Numbered from the stretch's first letter, positions 34,197-46,985 are shown. The stretch is DNA of 64,000 nt from Pelobates cultripes (GCA_933207985.1 OW240913.1:100488496-100552495); one strand, 5' to 3'. The notes: a model not told the origin generated them from the letters alone. A program made the numbers and translations.

Positions 34197-35298
34197 CAGT
34201 GCTTGACAAATTTGCTTGGAATCTAGGAGCCAGCTAGAAGAGTTAGGAGTCAGAGAAATCAATGCCAAAAATAAAAATTTTAAAGGGACACTATAGTCAC
34301 CAGAACCACTACAGCTTAATGTAGTTGTTATGAAGTCTATATCCTGTCCCTGAATGCTTTTCAGTGTAAACACTGACCTTTCAGACAAAAGGCAGTGTTT
34401 ACATTGCTGCCTGGGGACACCTCTAGCGACAGTCACTCAGACAGCTTCTAGAGGTGCTTCCTGGGTCAGTGCTTCACACTGTGCAGCCCCTATGTTAATG
34501 TTTCCTAGAGGCATGCATTGATTCAATGCATCTCCATGAGAAGTTAAATTGGTACAGGGACATTTTGCTGTGCATGCGCAATTGTCTCCCAGTGCTTTCC
34601 TATGGGGAAGCATTGGATTGGCGGAGATCGTCAAGATTGATGATCTCAGCCATGGAGGTGGGGCCAGGTGAGTAAAAACACCTTTCCAATGTGATTGGAG
34701 GGAATGCACACTCTCTGACTGACACACACACACACACTCACAGATAGACACAGTTTTACAGACAGACACACACACTCACAGACACAGACAGACATAAAGA
34801 CATAGACACAGACACACATACACACTCACAAACAGACACACTCACTCACAAATAATTACTTTTTTATTTTAATTTAGATCCACCCAGTCTCCACCCATAC
34901 CTTTGGAGAGCTGGAGTTAATAGGCTTTCCGCGGGGTCCAGTGGGGCTGCTGTTATCTTCCTACTCAGCTCCATCTCGCACACTGTTTAGTGAGCAGGGG
35001 GTCAGAGTGATGTCATAGCCCTGCTCCTGGCATCATTGCAAGGCGCGAAAGGGAGCAGATAGCTCCTCCCTCACTGCCGCACTAAGTCAGCAACCTGCCT
35101 CACTCCCTCAGTTCACCATGAGCCGCCCGCCTCCCTCAGCAATCCATGAGCCAGCTGCCCCCCCTTACTTAGCAATACATGAGCCGCCTGCCTGCCTCAG
35201 CCCTCCGTGAGCCGACTGTCCGCCTCTGCTCTCAGGCAGCCAGTCACCTTGGGGGCTGAACAGGCTCACATATCCCAGCTGGGATTTGTCTAGCCCAG
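34197..35298. mobile_element. hAT-type composite element inside the Tc1 transposase
   Basis: Flanked by a perfect 8-bp duplication GCTTGGCC (34189-34196 and 35299-35306). The left end is CAGTGCTTGACAAATTTG; the right end is GGGATTTGTCTAGCCCAG. It contains a T2-type terminus at 34280, an AC microsatellite (34720-34850), TACCTTTGGAG at about 34899 and GGGGTCCAGTGG at 34933-34944. Removing it restores the DNA text of the Tc1 gene. Confidence 0.9.
34280..34700 (+). mobile_element. T2-type MITE, left part
   Basis: Starts TTAAAGGGACACTATAGTCACC. The internal text (AGTGTAAACACTG..CAGTGTTTACAT, CTTTCCTATGGGGAAGC) is typical. It ends in a CCAGGTGAGTAAAAACA string before the AC microsatellite, and no right terminus is found. 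Confidence 0.75.
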
Positions 35299-35464
35299 GC
35301 TTGGCCTCCAAATTCTTCAGATCTCAATCTGATTGAGCATCTGTGGGATGTGCTGGAACAACAAAGCAAACCCATGGAGGTCCCACCCCGCAACATGCAT
35401 GATTTAATAGATTGGTTTCTAATGTCTTGGTGCCACATACCACAGGACATTTTCACTGTCCAGC

Positions 35465-35601
35465 TCCCTGCCCCTTCCCATAAGCAGTGGGTTAGGTCTA
35501 TTAAATATACACTGGGGGGCCATAGTATCCCACCCCAGACCCTAGAAAGGATTCGGATGGAGGCTTATTTAATACACCGGGGACGGGGTACCTGCTATTA
35601 A
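35465..35601 (+). other. Unidentified open segment fused to the Tc1 frame
   Basis: The Tc1 frame continues without a stop for about 45 codons of unrelated sequence (KQWVRSIKYTLGGHSIPP..RIRMEAYLIHRGRGTCY) to a TAA. I do not recognise it. It does not resemble the normal Tc1 C-terminus, so it probably belongs to another repeat. Confidence 0.4.
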
Positions 35602-36563
35602 TGTATCACAATTTGTTTTTATGAATGCACACACTATATAGTTAACTATATAACAAAATACAATCCATCACTTATATAATGTATTTTAAAAGACCTAACA
35701 ATATAGTTCTGCTTTGTAAACTTTGTTAAATCGGACTATGTTGCATTAAATGTAATTATTAAAATATATTTCTTAATCTCTTTAGACACTGAAAGGATTA
35801 TAAATATGTTTTGGGTGAGTGTGCCATCTCAATTCTGTGTGGGTATATGAGCAATATTAGACTCAACCCATTTAGGAATACTGTGTTATTGTTTTAGATG
35901 ATACTAATAAGGATTGAGGACCAGTAAGGTGCTTTGCACTGTCTGGTGGTCTGGCTGTAAGAAGTTTATAGTTTGTTAATGGCTATGCATGGGGCCATAC
36001 TGCTGAGATCCTCACTGCAGGCTGTGTAATTGCTCCCCTATGGCAGAAGCTGGGTTAAACACGTTGAGGATAGATGACAGGGGCTGTGTGATCCAGAGAT
36101 GGGCACAATATATTCACAGAAGGAAGGAATGGATTGGGAGGGGAGATATGTTAGAGGAGGGGGTGGAGAGCCTGGGCTGTGGAAGGGACAAGGAAGGAAA
36201 GTCAGAGGGAAGAGCTGGGGGTGGAGGAGAAGACTCACACACTGGGCTCTCACCATTCACTCCCTGACACCCTGCTCACAGTTCACTCAATGCGCCCCCT
36301 GGAGCCCACCTCATTCATTAGACACAAGAGCGAGCAATGACAGACGCGTTCTCATCCAGCTGCAGCGAGGGGATCATCATTTTGGATCCCTAGGTGGGCT
36401 GGCACGATATTACTGGTCCTGCCTGCCCTGTACTTACTGGACTTTTACTTTATTAGCAGACAGAGGGCTGGCATTGCAGGAGATGTTCTGCTCACCCTTT
36501 ACCAGCCAGAGGATGACTGTCCTGACTACAAACGTCCTGCACTAGTTCTGCCATCCGGAGACC
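35602..36563. other. Unassigned, GC-richer DNA before the minisatellite
   Basis: AT-rich to about 36030, then purine-rich and GC-richer. A 148-codon frame (36099-36545) has low-complexity Gly/Arg-rich sequence and no domain. It could be an upstream exon region, but there is no proof. Confidence 0.35.
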
Positions 36564-37915
36564 AGCTGCCCTGACATTACAGGTAATGTTTTACCCCCTG
36601 TTATCTATCCTGTCATTACAGATAATGTTACCCCTTGTTATCTATCCTGCCATTACAGATAATGTTACCCCTTGTTATCTACCCTGCCCTGCCATTACAG
36701 ATAATGTTTTACCCCCTGCTATCTACTCTTACCTGACATTACAAGTAATGTTACCCCCTGTTATCTACCCTGCACTGACATAACAGGTAATGTTTTCCCC
36801 CTGCTATCTACCCTGCCCTGCCATTACAGGTAATGTTTTACCCCCTGTTATCTACCCTGCCCTGCCATTATAGGTAATTCTACCCCCTGCTTCCTACACT
36901 GCCCTGACATTACTGGTAATGTTAACCTTTGCTATCTATTCTTCTCTGACATTACAAGTAATGTTACCCCCTGTTATCTACCTTGCCCTGCCATTATAGG
37001 TAATGTTACCCCCTGTTACCTACCCTGCCCTGACATTACAGGTAATGTTAACCTCTGCTATCTACTCTGCACTGACATTACAGGTAATGTTATACCCCCT
37101 GCGATCTACTCTTCCCTGACATTACAAGTAATATTACCCCCTGTTATCTACCCTGCCCTGCCATTATAGGTAATGTCACCCCCTGCTGTCTAGCCTGCCC
37201 TGACCTTACTGGTAATGTTAACCTCTGCTATCTACCCTGCACTGACTTTACAGGTAATGTTTTACCCCCTGCTATCTACCCTTCCCTGACATTACAAGTA
37301 ATGTTACCCCCTGTTATCTACCCTGCCTTACCATTGTAGGTAATGTTACCCCTTGCTATCTACCCTGCCCTGACATTACAAGTTGTGTTTTACCCCCTCA
37401 TATCTACCCTACACAGACATTACAGGTAATGTTACTCCCTACTATCTACCTGCCCTGACATTACAGGCTATGTTATCCACTGCCTTCTACCCTGTCCTGA
37501 CATTACAAATAATGTTACCCCCACTATCTACATTGCCCTGACATTACAGGTCATTTTAACCCCTGCTATCTATCCTGCCCTGACATTATAGGTGATGTTA
37601 TCCCCTGCTATCTGCCCTTCCCTGACATTACATGTTTTGTAAACCCATGCTATCTACACTATCCTGACATTCTAAGTATTGTTATTCCCTGCTATCTACC
37701 CTGCCCTGACATTACAGGTAATTCTACCCCCTTCACTCTACTCTGCCCTGACATTACAGGTATTGTTAACCCATGCTATCTACCCTACCCTGTCATTCTA
37801 AGTATTGTTACCCCCTTCACTGACCTTGCAGATATTTTTACCTCCTGCGATCTATCCTGTCCTGACATTACAGGTATTTCTACACTCCAGCTGATTTACC
37901 TGCCCTGACATTCGT
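36564..37915. repeat. Minisatellite with CATTACAGGTAATG core
   Basis: About 32 units of 37-43 bp, of the form CCCTGACATTACAGGTAATG followed by TTACCCCCTGCTATCTAC. The core CATTAC-AG-GTAATG is a palindrome with a 2-bp spacer. Units are ordered and clean at the left and decay towards the right. Confidence 0.95.
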
Positions 37916-38465
37916 TCTTATGATTGTTTATTTGCTTGTTGTGGTCACTGTTGCGCTGTATTTACAAATAATGTTCTCACATTATTCACCCATTGCTAGT
38001 GTCTCATGTTTCCCTTGCTAGTCACCCCTTAATGATACAGCTTCTCTTCTCTTACTGGCCAAGCCTGTATACAGTGGTCCAATTAATAGCCCTAAGGCAA
38101 AGCATATTCCCTGGTTGAAGGAAATACAACAAACATCAGATCTACTCTTTAAGTTTACTTCAGAAACTCCAAACCCACAGCATGTTCTGAATAAGGCATG
38201 ATGCTGTTTATTTACTTATTTATTTTATCATGTTTTCATGTTAACTCTTTTGGTAAAAATAACACTCCAAATCACATACGAGTAATATTGTTGTTTTTTT
38301 TACTTTATATATAATTTGTGTAGTGTGTATTTGGACACAAGTAACCAAATCTATAAAGAATGAGTTTATTGTACAGTCAGGGAAAAGGGAAGGTTGCTCA
38401 ATACTCTTGCTTTGTACAACAGTGGCAATGACTCACTTATTTGTTGGAGGAAAAACCCCACAGCG
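37916..38465. other. Unassigned DNA
   Basis: No feature recognised. Confidence 0.5.
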
Positions 38466-38637
38466 GTATTCACAAAAGTGTGAATTGCCAGGAATTACAA
38501 GTGAATTTTAATTTAGGCCAATATAGCTGAATTATAAGGTATTCTACACGTTAGCTACGGTTACAGTTTGGCTGTTTTGCCCTAAATCTTGAAATCCACT
38601 TTAAGTTAATTTTAGGCTTTATTCGTAAACACCAAAT
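38466..38637. mobile_element. Palindromic frog MITE, copy 3
   Basis: Left end GGTATTCACAAAAGTGTGAATT; right half AAATCCACTTTAAGTTAATT..ATTCGTAAAC. The centre TATAGCTGAATTATAAGG is diverged. Confidence 0.55.
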
Positions 38638-41600
38638 TGCAATTAATTAATTAACCAAATTGTAAAATGTAGGCAAAATGTTCTGATCTAGAATAAATCG
38701 TCAACTCAGCTGTAGCCTTAGCACGGCTAATTTAACCCACATTTTGCAATACTGGTTTCAGTTTATTGCAATTCACTGTTAAGTAAATTTACCCGTTTTG
38801 ACCATTTTTACATTCGCGAAAAATCCTGTAATTCTTTTCACATAATAACAAACATAAATAAAGGGCTTGGGTGGCTGATAATCAGTTTGAAAGCATACAG
38901 AAAAGAAGGTCCAGACAGTAAGAATCACTATGTCAAAGACTTATAAGATATATAGTGGTGTAACTATGCAGGGTACACTTATTATATTACATTCATTCTA
39001 CAATCTGCACTACATGATGCATTATTTAAATCATCTTTAGCTTAAGGCAAAGTTTTTCTCCCCTGTATTACAGGAAAATCACTTACTTGTTTAAAGTTAA
39101 CCTTATGCTTATTAAACCGTGCAAGTAAGAAATATATAATAAAATAGCCTGTGGTAGAGTGAAGGGTACCTTAGAAGCAGTTTGTTATATTGATTGTATA
39201 TCTTGCCTTTGCTTGCATCTTCTACATATGTTGTCATCTAAATCTTAACTCTTTGAGTGACACAGGGTGTTCTCTGTAATGTGCTCTCTGTAAGAACACT
39301 GAAAGGGTTAATTACAGCAAGCCCTTATGAACGTCATATTTTATGGGTCAATATAGGAAAATTTGTATTCAGCAGTATGGAGAAATTAAAGTAATTAATC
39401 TAGGAGGGATTATATGCCTCGAGGAAAGTAACATAGTATAACATATAAGCAATATAAAGTCATATATGGAGCATTTACAGTGATATCGTTAATGTCACAT
39501 CAATACCCACTACATCTACATGTTTAAATGGGACATGGTATCTACATTTATTTGTTTTTCACTGTCATCAATCATTGAACTGCAATGTGTTAATAGTTTG
39601 TGTCAGCACACCCATGTTTGGCATATTTTTGAAATCTCTTTCAATAATGGTTTATCTGCTAGTCATGCACACCATCTTGATTACATGAACATCTTGCAAT
39701 TTGTAGTCCTCCGCAGCTGGAGTTCCAAAGGTTAGCTATCTCGGATCAGAACATAACAATGGAATGTGCACCCTCTATGAGACAAGCATCTGTTGTTAAA
39801 TTAAACTGCGATACAGTTTAAGACAAGTAAAGATGAGAAACATCTCTAAAAATTAGCATAGAAGATAATGTGATACTGAGTATAATTACACACTTTAAAC
39901 CCTATAATTAGCATTACTTATTATAGGGTAAGGACTGAAGTGTATTATTGCCATATCACTTGCAAAATCATTTTCTTTAGAACTGGCCAGCTCTTTATTC
40001 TTAAGCTTTTAAAAGAATGGTAGCTTTTTAAGTGTAGTAGTTAAAATATTATATTTTTAACGGTGCAGATGCCTTTATATCAAACCCCCCCTCCCCCTTC
40101 CTTCACTCCCCATTGAAAATGGAGAGTCTGAATATCAGATTCCCCCCAAATATTCCTATCTGTGTGTTGTTATTAAAGTACCATGCCACTGGTAATGCAA
40201 TATGAGACAGGCATAGAATGGCACAATATATCTCATAACTCAATGGAGCTTTTAGTCACTTACCTCCCTCCTAGCCCTGTCCTTACTCAGTTTCCTTGTC
40301 TAAAATATCACCTTTGCTACCTATCACTGCACACTTTGCCTGTATTATAATATTCCTTCTTCTTCTCTCCCTCATCCTCCTCTTCGTCTATGTCAGCCTT
40401 ATTTAACCTATATTCCCCTTACGTGAATCCTCTGCTATCCTTCCTCTCTCTATTTTCTCTATGCCAGTTCATTTGTCTTCCCTACATTTCCCTTCATTTG
40501 TACCTGTCTTCTTTCCCCTTTCAGAAGGCAGTCTCCCATATGCTTCCCTTTCTCTATGCCTTACATCTCCATGTATGCCAAACGCCACTGGCTCCTTTCT
40601 CCTTTCCTTGCTTATGCTATGAGTACCCCTGCCTTGCACTCGTTTTATGTCTGTATCCCAGAGTCTGAACCTATTGATCTTCTTTATTTGGCACATCTCT
40701 TTCCATAGGCTGTTGTCGGTGCTGCCTGAGACCTTTAGATGAGATAACGGCTGGCAGTGGCAACAGCCATAGCAGTGATTTCTGCCCAAGCTTTGAACTG
40801 CTCTGATCAACTTGATAAGTTTGTGAGAATAGGTTTTCTGTAAATTCAGTTTTTGCCAAGAGACTCCAAGCTTTCATAGGCTGTCTTAAGTCAAGTCTAC
40901 AACCAATTAGATTGGATTGGGACTGGGCTCATGAGTACAACATGGGGACAAATTACTGGATCCATGTTGCCAGAGAAGTTCCCGCAAGTTAAACAAATCA
41001 AAAAGCCTTCTGTGACTGATCCTGTCCCAAACTGATTAACTCACAAAAAAATCCTTACTTTCAGAAGAATGTGTGATATTGCTAACAGTTTGGTCAGGAG
41101 TGATGATAGATTGGGGAACAAGCCAAAAGAAAACAGATGTAATGTGACAGTAGACTAGACCAGGGGTTTAGAACTGCGATGAACTCCTAGCTGTTCTTGG
41201 GCTACAACTCAAATAGAATTATGGAAATTGTAGATCACAAATATTTGATGGATAGTACACTGGTTATACTTGAATCAAAGAAAGAGATAGAGTTTGTTAA
41301 TAGTCTTTGTAGAGAGAGGTGGTATGGTGATCCTGAAGGTTGTTTTGAAGAGGGATGCTGGAAGGAAGAGAAAATGGGAAATGGGAAGAAGAATATCACA
41401 GCGATAGATGTAAGTGGAGGAGAGCAGATAAAAAGAAAAGGGGGGATTACAGGCTGAGAGGGTAAAAACTGCTTGAGACAGAGATAGGAAAAGTAAAGGA
41501 ATGAGAGATTTTTAACTTGAACTGGGTTCCATCATCAATTTTTTATTTTTATTTTGCCTAGTCAACTGGTGGGTGCGTTTGACAAGCAGGGAGATTCATG

Positions 41601-43679
41601 CATCTGTTCTGCATTCAAGAAGCTGTGACTGGGGGTGGGGGGAGGTCACTGGGAAAAATGTCAAATTGATTCACTTTCATCCAGTTAATATATTAGGACA
41701 TACAAGTATTCAATGAAGGTGAGACGAGGGATGGTCAGAGAATGTGTTTAAAGACTATGATACTTATATTACATTCAATTTAACACTCTGTATGCATAAA
41801 TAAATGAAAATTTTGTACGATTATCCCATGCCGTTCTCTCCGGCGTGATCTTGGATGTTCTGTGATGTGTATCTTTCACCTCACAATCTCTTAATTATTT
41901 TCAAAATTTGTACTTTTATGTTTCCATGTTGTGTTACATCTACATTCAAAACATAACAGGGGTGGTAGTGTGGGGTGAAGGTACCAAGTGTTAGCAAGAC
42001 TATCCGTTATATAGTTTCTAAACAACAAACTCATCTTTCTTCTAGAAAGAAACACAGTGTATGGTATATGCCTCTCAATTAATGATAACGTTGGTAGTTA
42101 TTTGATTACTCCATATCATCCATGGTGGTTTTGCTGAAGTCTCTGTCCAGGACCCAGAAGCTTGTATACAAATTTTATAATCTGACCTCTTATCCATAAA
42201 AGGCTTATTTCACATTCCAGATGTATGGTGACTGTTCCAATTTATTTATTTTAGTTATAAATACAGATATTGTTTTGTAGTGGATATTTTTTTTTTCTAT
42301 TGGTCATAGACTCTCTTGGATGACTTTTGTATTAACCATTTATTTATATAATGAAGCTATTTAACTTTTGTGATAATATTCAGTTTCTCTAGGCCTTTGT
42401 TGGTTGCTTTTAAGATGACTGAAAGATGGTGATTTGATTTTGTAATGGGGTGATGGTATGGAACATACGATTAATTGATGGAAATAATAGAAGAGACAGG
42501 AATGTTATAATATTCACCCACAGCAGCCATACATCCCAACATTTATGTAACTACCAACCCAGCAGTAGTATAGTGTAGTTTTACTTTAAAAGTGGTAGAT
42601 ACTAAAATAATAAACACATACAATAAAACAATGGACACAAATAAAAAGGAAACTTGATTTTATTATAACAGGGCAACAAGGAACAAGTGGCAATAGATAA
42701 AAGAAACTATGTTAAAATATGGGTGGCACAGGGTAGCATTGAGCTAATAGCTCTACATTAGTAAGTGTACTGTCACTTTAATTATAAACCTGATATTTTC
42801 TATGATTCAAAAATGAATAGCATGAATAACTCTAATAACAAAAATAACACGTCACAAAGCTCAGTCATACTCCTATTTTAACACCACATAATGCGTTTTA
42901 CTAGGAACATGCATGAGGGCGTGCTAGGTGTTTAAATTTATAACTAATAAATCGCTCATGGGTCTACACTGCATATTTTAGTCCCTACCTGCACTTTTTT
43001 GCCATTTAAAGACAACTTTGTATCTTGTCAAAGATGAAAATGACCGTTTATCACTGTAAAAGAGGTTTATTACTAAATAAAAATGTCTCTTGTGATTTTT
43101 TTAAAATTTTGTATTATAAATGTTCAGTTTGTAATATACATAAACATAGTTTATATAAGCTTTACCTTGTTTAATAAATATGAATTACTCCTTATTTTTC
43201 TATTTGCATTTTAACTCCCGAATTTTCAGTAAAAAATTCCCAATGAGTATCCTCAGGAAATATGACAAACATACGGCTAGGGTGTAAAATTTCACATGTG
43301 TAATACTTCTTACCACATTCCCCCTTATTAATATACATTAACAACCAAATATAGGACAATGCAGATAATGACGTAGTTTATCATTGTTTAGACAAAACCC
43401 AAGTGGATCTAGATAACAATACACGCATAAACCGGGATGGACTGACCACCTTCTCGGCCACTAGGCAGAATTAGATCATGGGCCCTTTGAAGACCAAATA
43501 TTAAGTAACTGTTAAATATAATTTTCAAATAAAACCCTGTCAGAGTTATTCTCTGAAATGAGAATTGCTGGGAAAAGTTCATTCTAAATATAGTCGTATT
43601 AGAAAAAAAAAAGGTACATTTTGTTGTTCATTTTGATTATTTAGTCATTGCATTTGAAATTCACTTTGAATTTCTGGCT
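38638..43679. other. Long stretch with no recognised gene
   Basis: Mostly AT-rich single-copy-looking DNA. A decayed hAT-MITE end lies at about 39700-39750 (GTAGTCCTCCGCAGCTGGAGTTCC..AGGTTAGC). A pyrimidine-rich tract lies at 40240-40680. A possible short exon ends at about 40803 (see findings). An open frame of 86 codons at 41197-41457 has no family features. A palindromic MITE fragment lies near 43640-43690. Confidence 0.45.
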
Positions 43680-43925
43680 TTTCTTACTTTAATGGGCGGC
43701 AGAGCGCGTCCATGCCGTCCTTCCCACTTACCTGCTCGCTGGCGATCCCACACCGGCGATCGTGATAAGGGGACTTACCTGGCAGGGAGTCCCCCTGCTG
43801 CTGACCAGCACTCTAGGGGAATAGCCATCCATAGCAGTGCCAGCAGGGGGAGTGCCTGGTGCCTGAAATAAATTCCCCTGCTGCCTGAAATAAATTGAAA
43901 TAAAGTTAAAACACAGTTTAAAATT

Positions 43926-43927
<2 letters not shown>

Positions 43928-43976
<49 letters not shown>

Positions 43977-44440
43977 ATATTATATATATGATCTAAGTAC
44001 ATATATACCCAATTACACATAAATACACATACACTGTATATAATATTTTATATATATATAATTATATATTATTATATAATTATATATATATATATATAAT
44101 TTGATATATAATTTGATATATAAATATCAAAATACACATAGAATGATATTAATTAAATATGTATAATTATATATATTTATATATAAAATAAATACATATA
44201 TAAATACATAAAAAATGAAAAATAAAAAAATAATAACAAATAAATAATTAAAAAATATATATGTGTAATTTTGTTCTAACTGTATTTTGACATTAATCTA
44301 TAGATATATATATATATATTTATATATATATATATTGATATTAAAATAAACTTAGAACAAAATAATATATATATCTATATATATATATATACATAAATAT
44401 ATGTGTTTTTATCACTATATATTTATATATATATATATAT
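43928..44440. repeat. AT-rich satellite, (TA)n and TATATAAAT mixtures
   Basis: Long (TA)n at 43928-43970 and repeated TATATATAAATA up to about 44440. Confidence 0.95.
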
Positions 44441-44480
44441 ATAAATAAATAATTGTTTTTCAAAACTATATATATAAACA

Positions 44481-44516
44481 ATCAACGTTTCAACCCTCCT
44501 ACGTCTTTATTAAGAT
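44481..44516 (-). ncRNA. Degenerate hammerhead-like motif, minus strand
   Basis: Read on the minus strand: CTTAATAAAGACG, then AGGAGG, then GTTGAAACGTTGATTG. The GAAAC box and the region preceding it resemble the motif at 21096-21125. The stem is weak (GAC with GTT) and the CUGAUGA box is damaged. It lies in an AT satellite like the other copy. Confidence 0.3.
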
Positions 44517-45253
44517 CAATCAATTGATATATATAAACCAAAAATAAATATATATATTTTAATTCTATGTATATATTTATGTAATCTTTTTACATAATTA
44601 AGTCATTTTATTAATTACAATTTGCAGGACCTATCTGAACCCACACAGAAAGCCCAGAGAATTTAATTTGCTAGCACTATAGCAATAATCTATTGACTGT
44701 GACTAAATGGCTACTAAAAAAGACTGGATACCCCATTTGCAATACCTTGGGTTGTCTACTATTGCAAATGGTATGCCATTATGGGTGTAAATTTAATTTC
44801 TGGGCTACTATACAGTCTCAAAGGCAACATAACCAATCTGGCGAATTTAAAATGTAACATGCTATATTTGACCCTGTAACTTCCCAAAACACCATACAAC
44901 CTGTACATAGGGGGTACTGTTTTACACGTGAGACTTTGCTGAATATAAATATGCAGTAAAAGCAATCAGTATTATGACACTGACAGTTAAAATGTCATGT
45001 AGAACTAAAAAAATAACAAAATTTCTTATTTTCTCCCATTTTTTTCATATTAAATTATGTTTCATATCTAAATATTTGATATTAAATGAAAGCCCTGTTT
45101 CCCCTGAATAAAATGATATATAATAAGGGTGGGTGCATTTAATATGAAAGAGGTGAATTACGGTTGGACAGACATATAGCGCAAATGCCAGGTTTTGTTT
45201 ATGTTTTGTTTTGTTCACAACGTGTACATTTGGCTCAGTGCTTAAGGGGTTAA

Positions 45254-46499
45254 ATACACTTACAATTTTTTTATTTTTTTTAGCTGTCACAAAATATTTG
45301 TGTTTTTAGCTAATCGACTTAAACGTTTTGGATTGTCATGTAAACTTTTTTTTTTCTTACAGTGTAATAGAAGTTACAATAACTAGTACTTTAACTAGTA
45401 TTGCCATTAGAATTTAGTAATTATTGTTTCATATATAAATAGTGTGGCACAATTATTGTTACAATTAATGTCATCCAGAAATAAATAGAGAGATGCCTAA
45501 AAGCTGACATTTACAGTATTAAAGAAAGAAATAGAATAAAATGAAGCAAAACTAATATATAATGACAAAGTTAAGTGAGCATCTTTGCTATTAAATTGTC
45601 TGTAATCTTGAAGACTACACTGGTCATTCAAATCATGCATATCAATCCATCTCAGAATGCATTCTTGACATCTCATCAAAGCTTCAAAGGCTTCCAAGAT
45701 TTTCACATTCGCATCATCAGCTCCCTGCCATGCTTACTTATCTCACCATATTCCCACTGTCATTTTCACTATTTCTAAACCCCCACTGAAATAACTCCAT
45801 CAATCATACAGTTAAAGAAACACTCTAAAGTTAAACATAAATATATCTTTGTTAGAAGATATCTTTGTCTCTTGCAGTGCTCTTCTGTTGAAATCAATAA
45901 GCATTTTGTTGGCGAAGCTGGCACTGTGGGAAGTAGATGAGCTGGTGAAGTTGGGGGCCCGAAGAGATGGAGTGGCACTGATTACCATAGAAAATGGGTG
46001 TAGCTAGACATAATATGTTTGTGATCGGTCCTGTTAGTTCTGATGACTTTTGTCCAATCCAGTGCTTAGAGTGCATGTGCCATGAATCACCATGAGAGCG
46101 TGTGATGGCCATGGGCAAAGGCCAACAGGGGAGATCAAGGAAACTCTCCAGCCAGCCCCTGTAGGGCTGACTCTTCTTGTGGGCTGACCAAAAAGGGACC
46201 GTCATAGCCGGTAGAGAGATAAAAGATCACCCTTACCAACCAACTCACTTTATTGAAAAGGGAGCAGAGCAGAGTATGAGATCTGCATCTCATAAGGGTG
46301 CAGACCATGTTTTCTGCTGCAGATATTGTATCAAAGCATTGCTATTAGCACTCTAATAGTTTTCATGCATCAACCACAAGGAGAGCCTGCACCCACCACA
46401 AAATGCAGAGAAGGAACATGCCACCAAGGCTCTGAATTTCCCTCTTTTTGTCTCAAGGAAAGCCAGAGAGAGGGGGGATAAACCTAGTTTGATTTTTTT
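45254..46499. other. Unassigned DNA
   Basis: TTAAAGAAACACTCTAAAG at 45811 looks like a T2-type terminus without a partner end. Nothing else recognised. Confidence 0.4.
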
Positions 46500-46985
46500 T
46501 TAGTCCCCTTTCTCTTCCAAGTCACATTACACCCTTTATCCCCTCCACAGACACACTAAACCCTCTATTCTCCAATCACACACTATACCACCTAACCCCC
46601 GCAGCACACTTCCCCCTTTTCTTCTCCTCACATACACACTACACCCCCTATACCTCCACAGCGCACCACTTCCCCTATCCTCCCTTCACAGACACACTAC
46701 ACTCCTTATACCCCCACAGATGCACTAACCCCCTATCTCCTCCACAAATACATTACACCCACTATCCCCTCCCCCGCCATAAACACACTACACAACCTAT
46801 CCCCCCAGCACAGGCAAACTATACAACCTATCCCCCTCACCACAGTTGCATTACACTCCTTTTCCCGTAACAGTACACAACATCCCATATGTCCCCCAAG
46901 AAGTCACACTGCACCATACCTCCCACTGACTAATTGTACTCCCTATCTTCCCAACACTATAATGACTGTAGCATGCTTTAGTGGT
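46500..46985. repeat. Degenerate C-rich minisatellite
   Basis: Irregular units of about 35 bp of the type CACACTACACCCCCTATCC and CCTCCACAG. Confidence 0.75.

Larger units (their letters stand above)
33296..35464 (+). mobile_element. Tc1-like transposon, split by a hAT-type element
   Basis: Begins TACACTGATCATCCACAAC, a Tc1-like left terminus starting at a TA. Transposase coding remnants lie on both sides of the 1.1-kb insertion at 34197-35298. The usual right terminus (reverse of ACTGATCA..CATTA) is missing: similarity stops near 35464. Confidence 0.85.
33420..35464 (+). pseudogene. Tc1-like transposase (DDE family), decayed
   Basis: The N-terminal helix-turn-helix region can be glimpsed in broken frames at about 33440-33830. 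The catalytic domain is clearer: FPDGSRLFQQDNAPCRTAKK at about 34107-34166 contains the second catalytic aspartate of the DNAPCHTA motif, here with R for H. After the insertion come PNSSDLNLIEHLWDVLEQQ from about 35309, with the last catalytic glutamate, and SWCHIPQDIF near 35430. The enzyme normally excises and reinserts its element at TA. Stops, frameshifts and the insertion make this copy dead. Confidence 0.85.
43680..45253. repeat. Frog dispersed repeat with internal AT satellite
   Basis: The left part is GC-richer (43680-43880) with two CACTTACCTG/GACTTACCTG strings. The right part (44640-45253) ends CTTAAGGGGTTAA. The internal text CATTTGCAATACCTTGGGTTG matches a common frog repeat recalled from general knowledge, not searched. 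Open frames here have no domains. Confidence 0.6.

Noticed and set aside
40469..40810. 113-codon minus-strand frame as a gene
   Set aside because: Antisense of a pyrimidine-rich tract; purine-rich Arg/Glu/Lys composition and no recognisable domain.
45811..46200. T2-type MITE starting TTAAAGAAACACTC
   Set aside because: Only one plausible terminus; no matching end within reach and no family interior.
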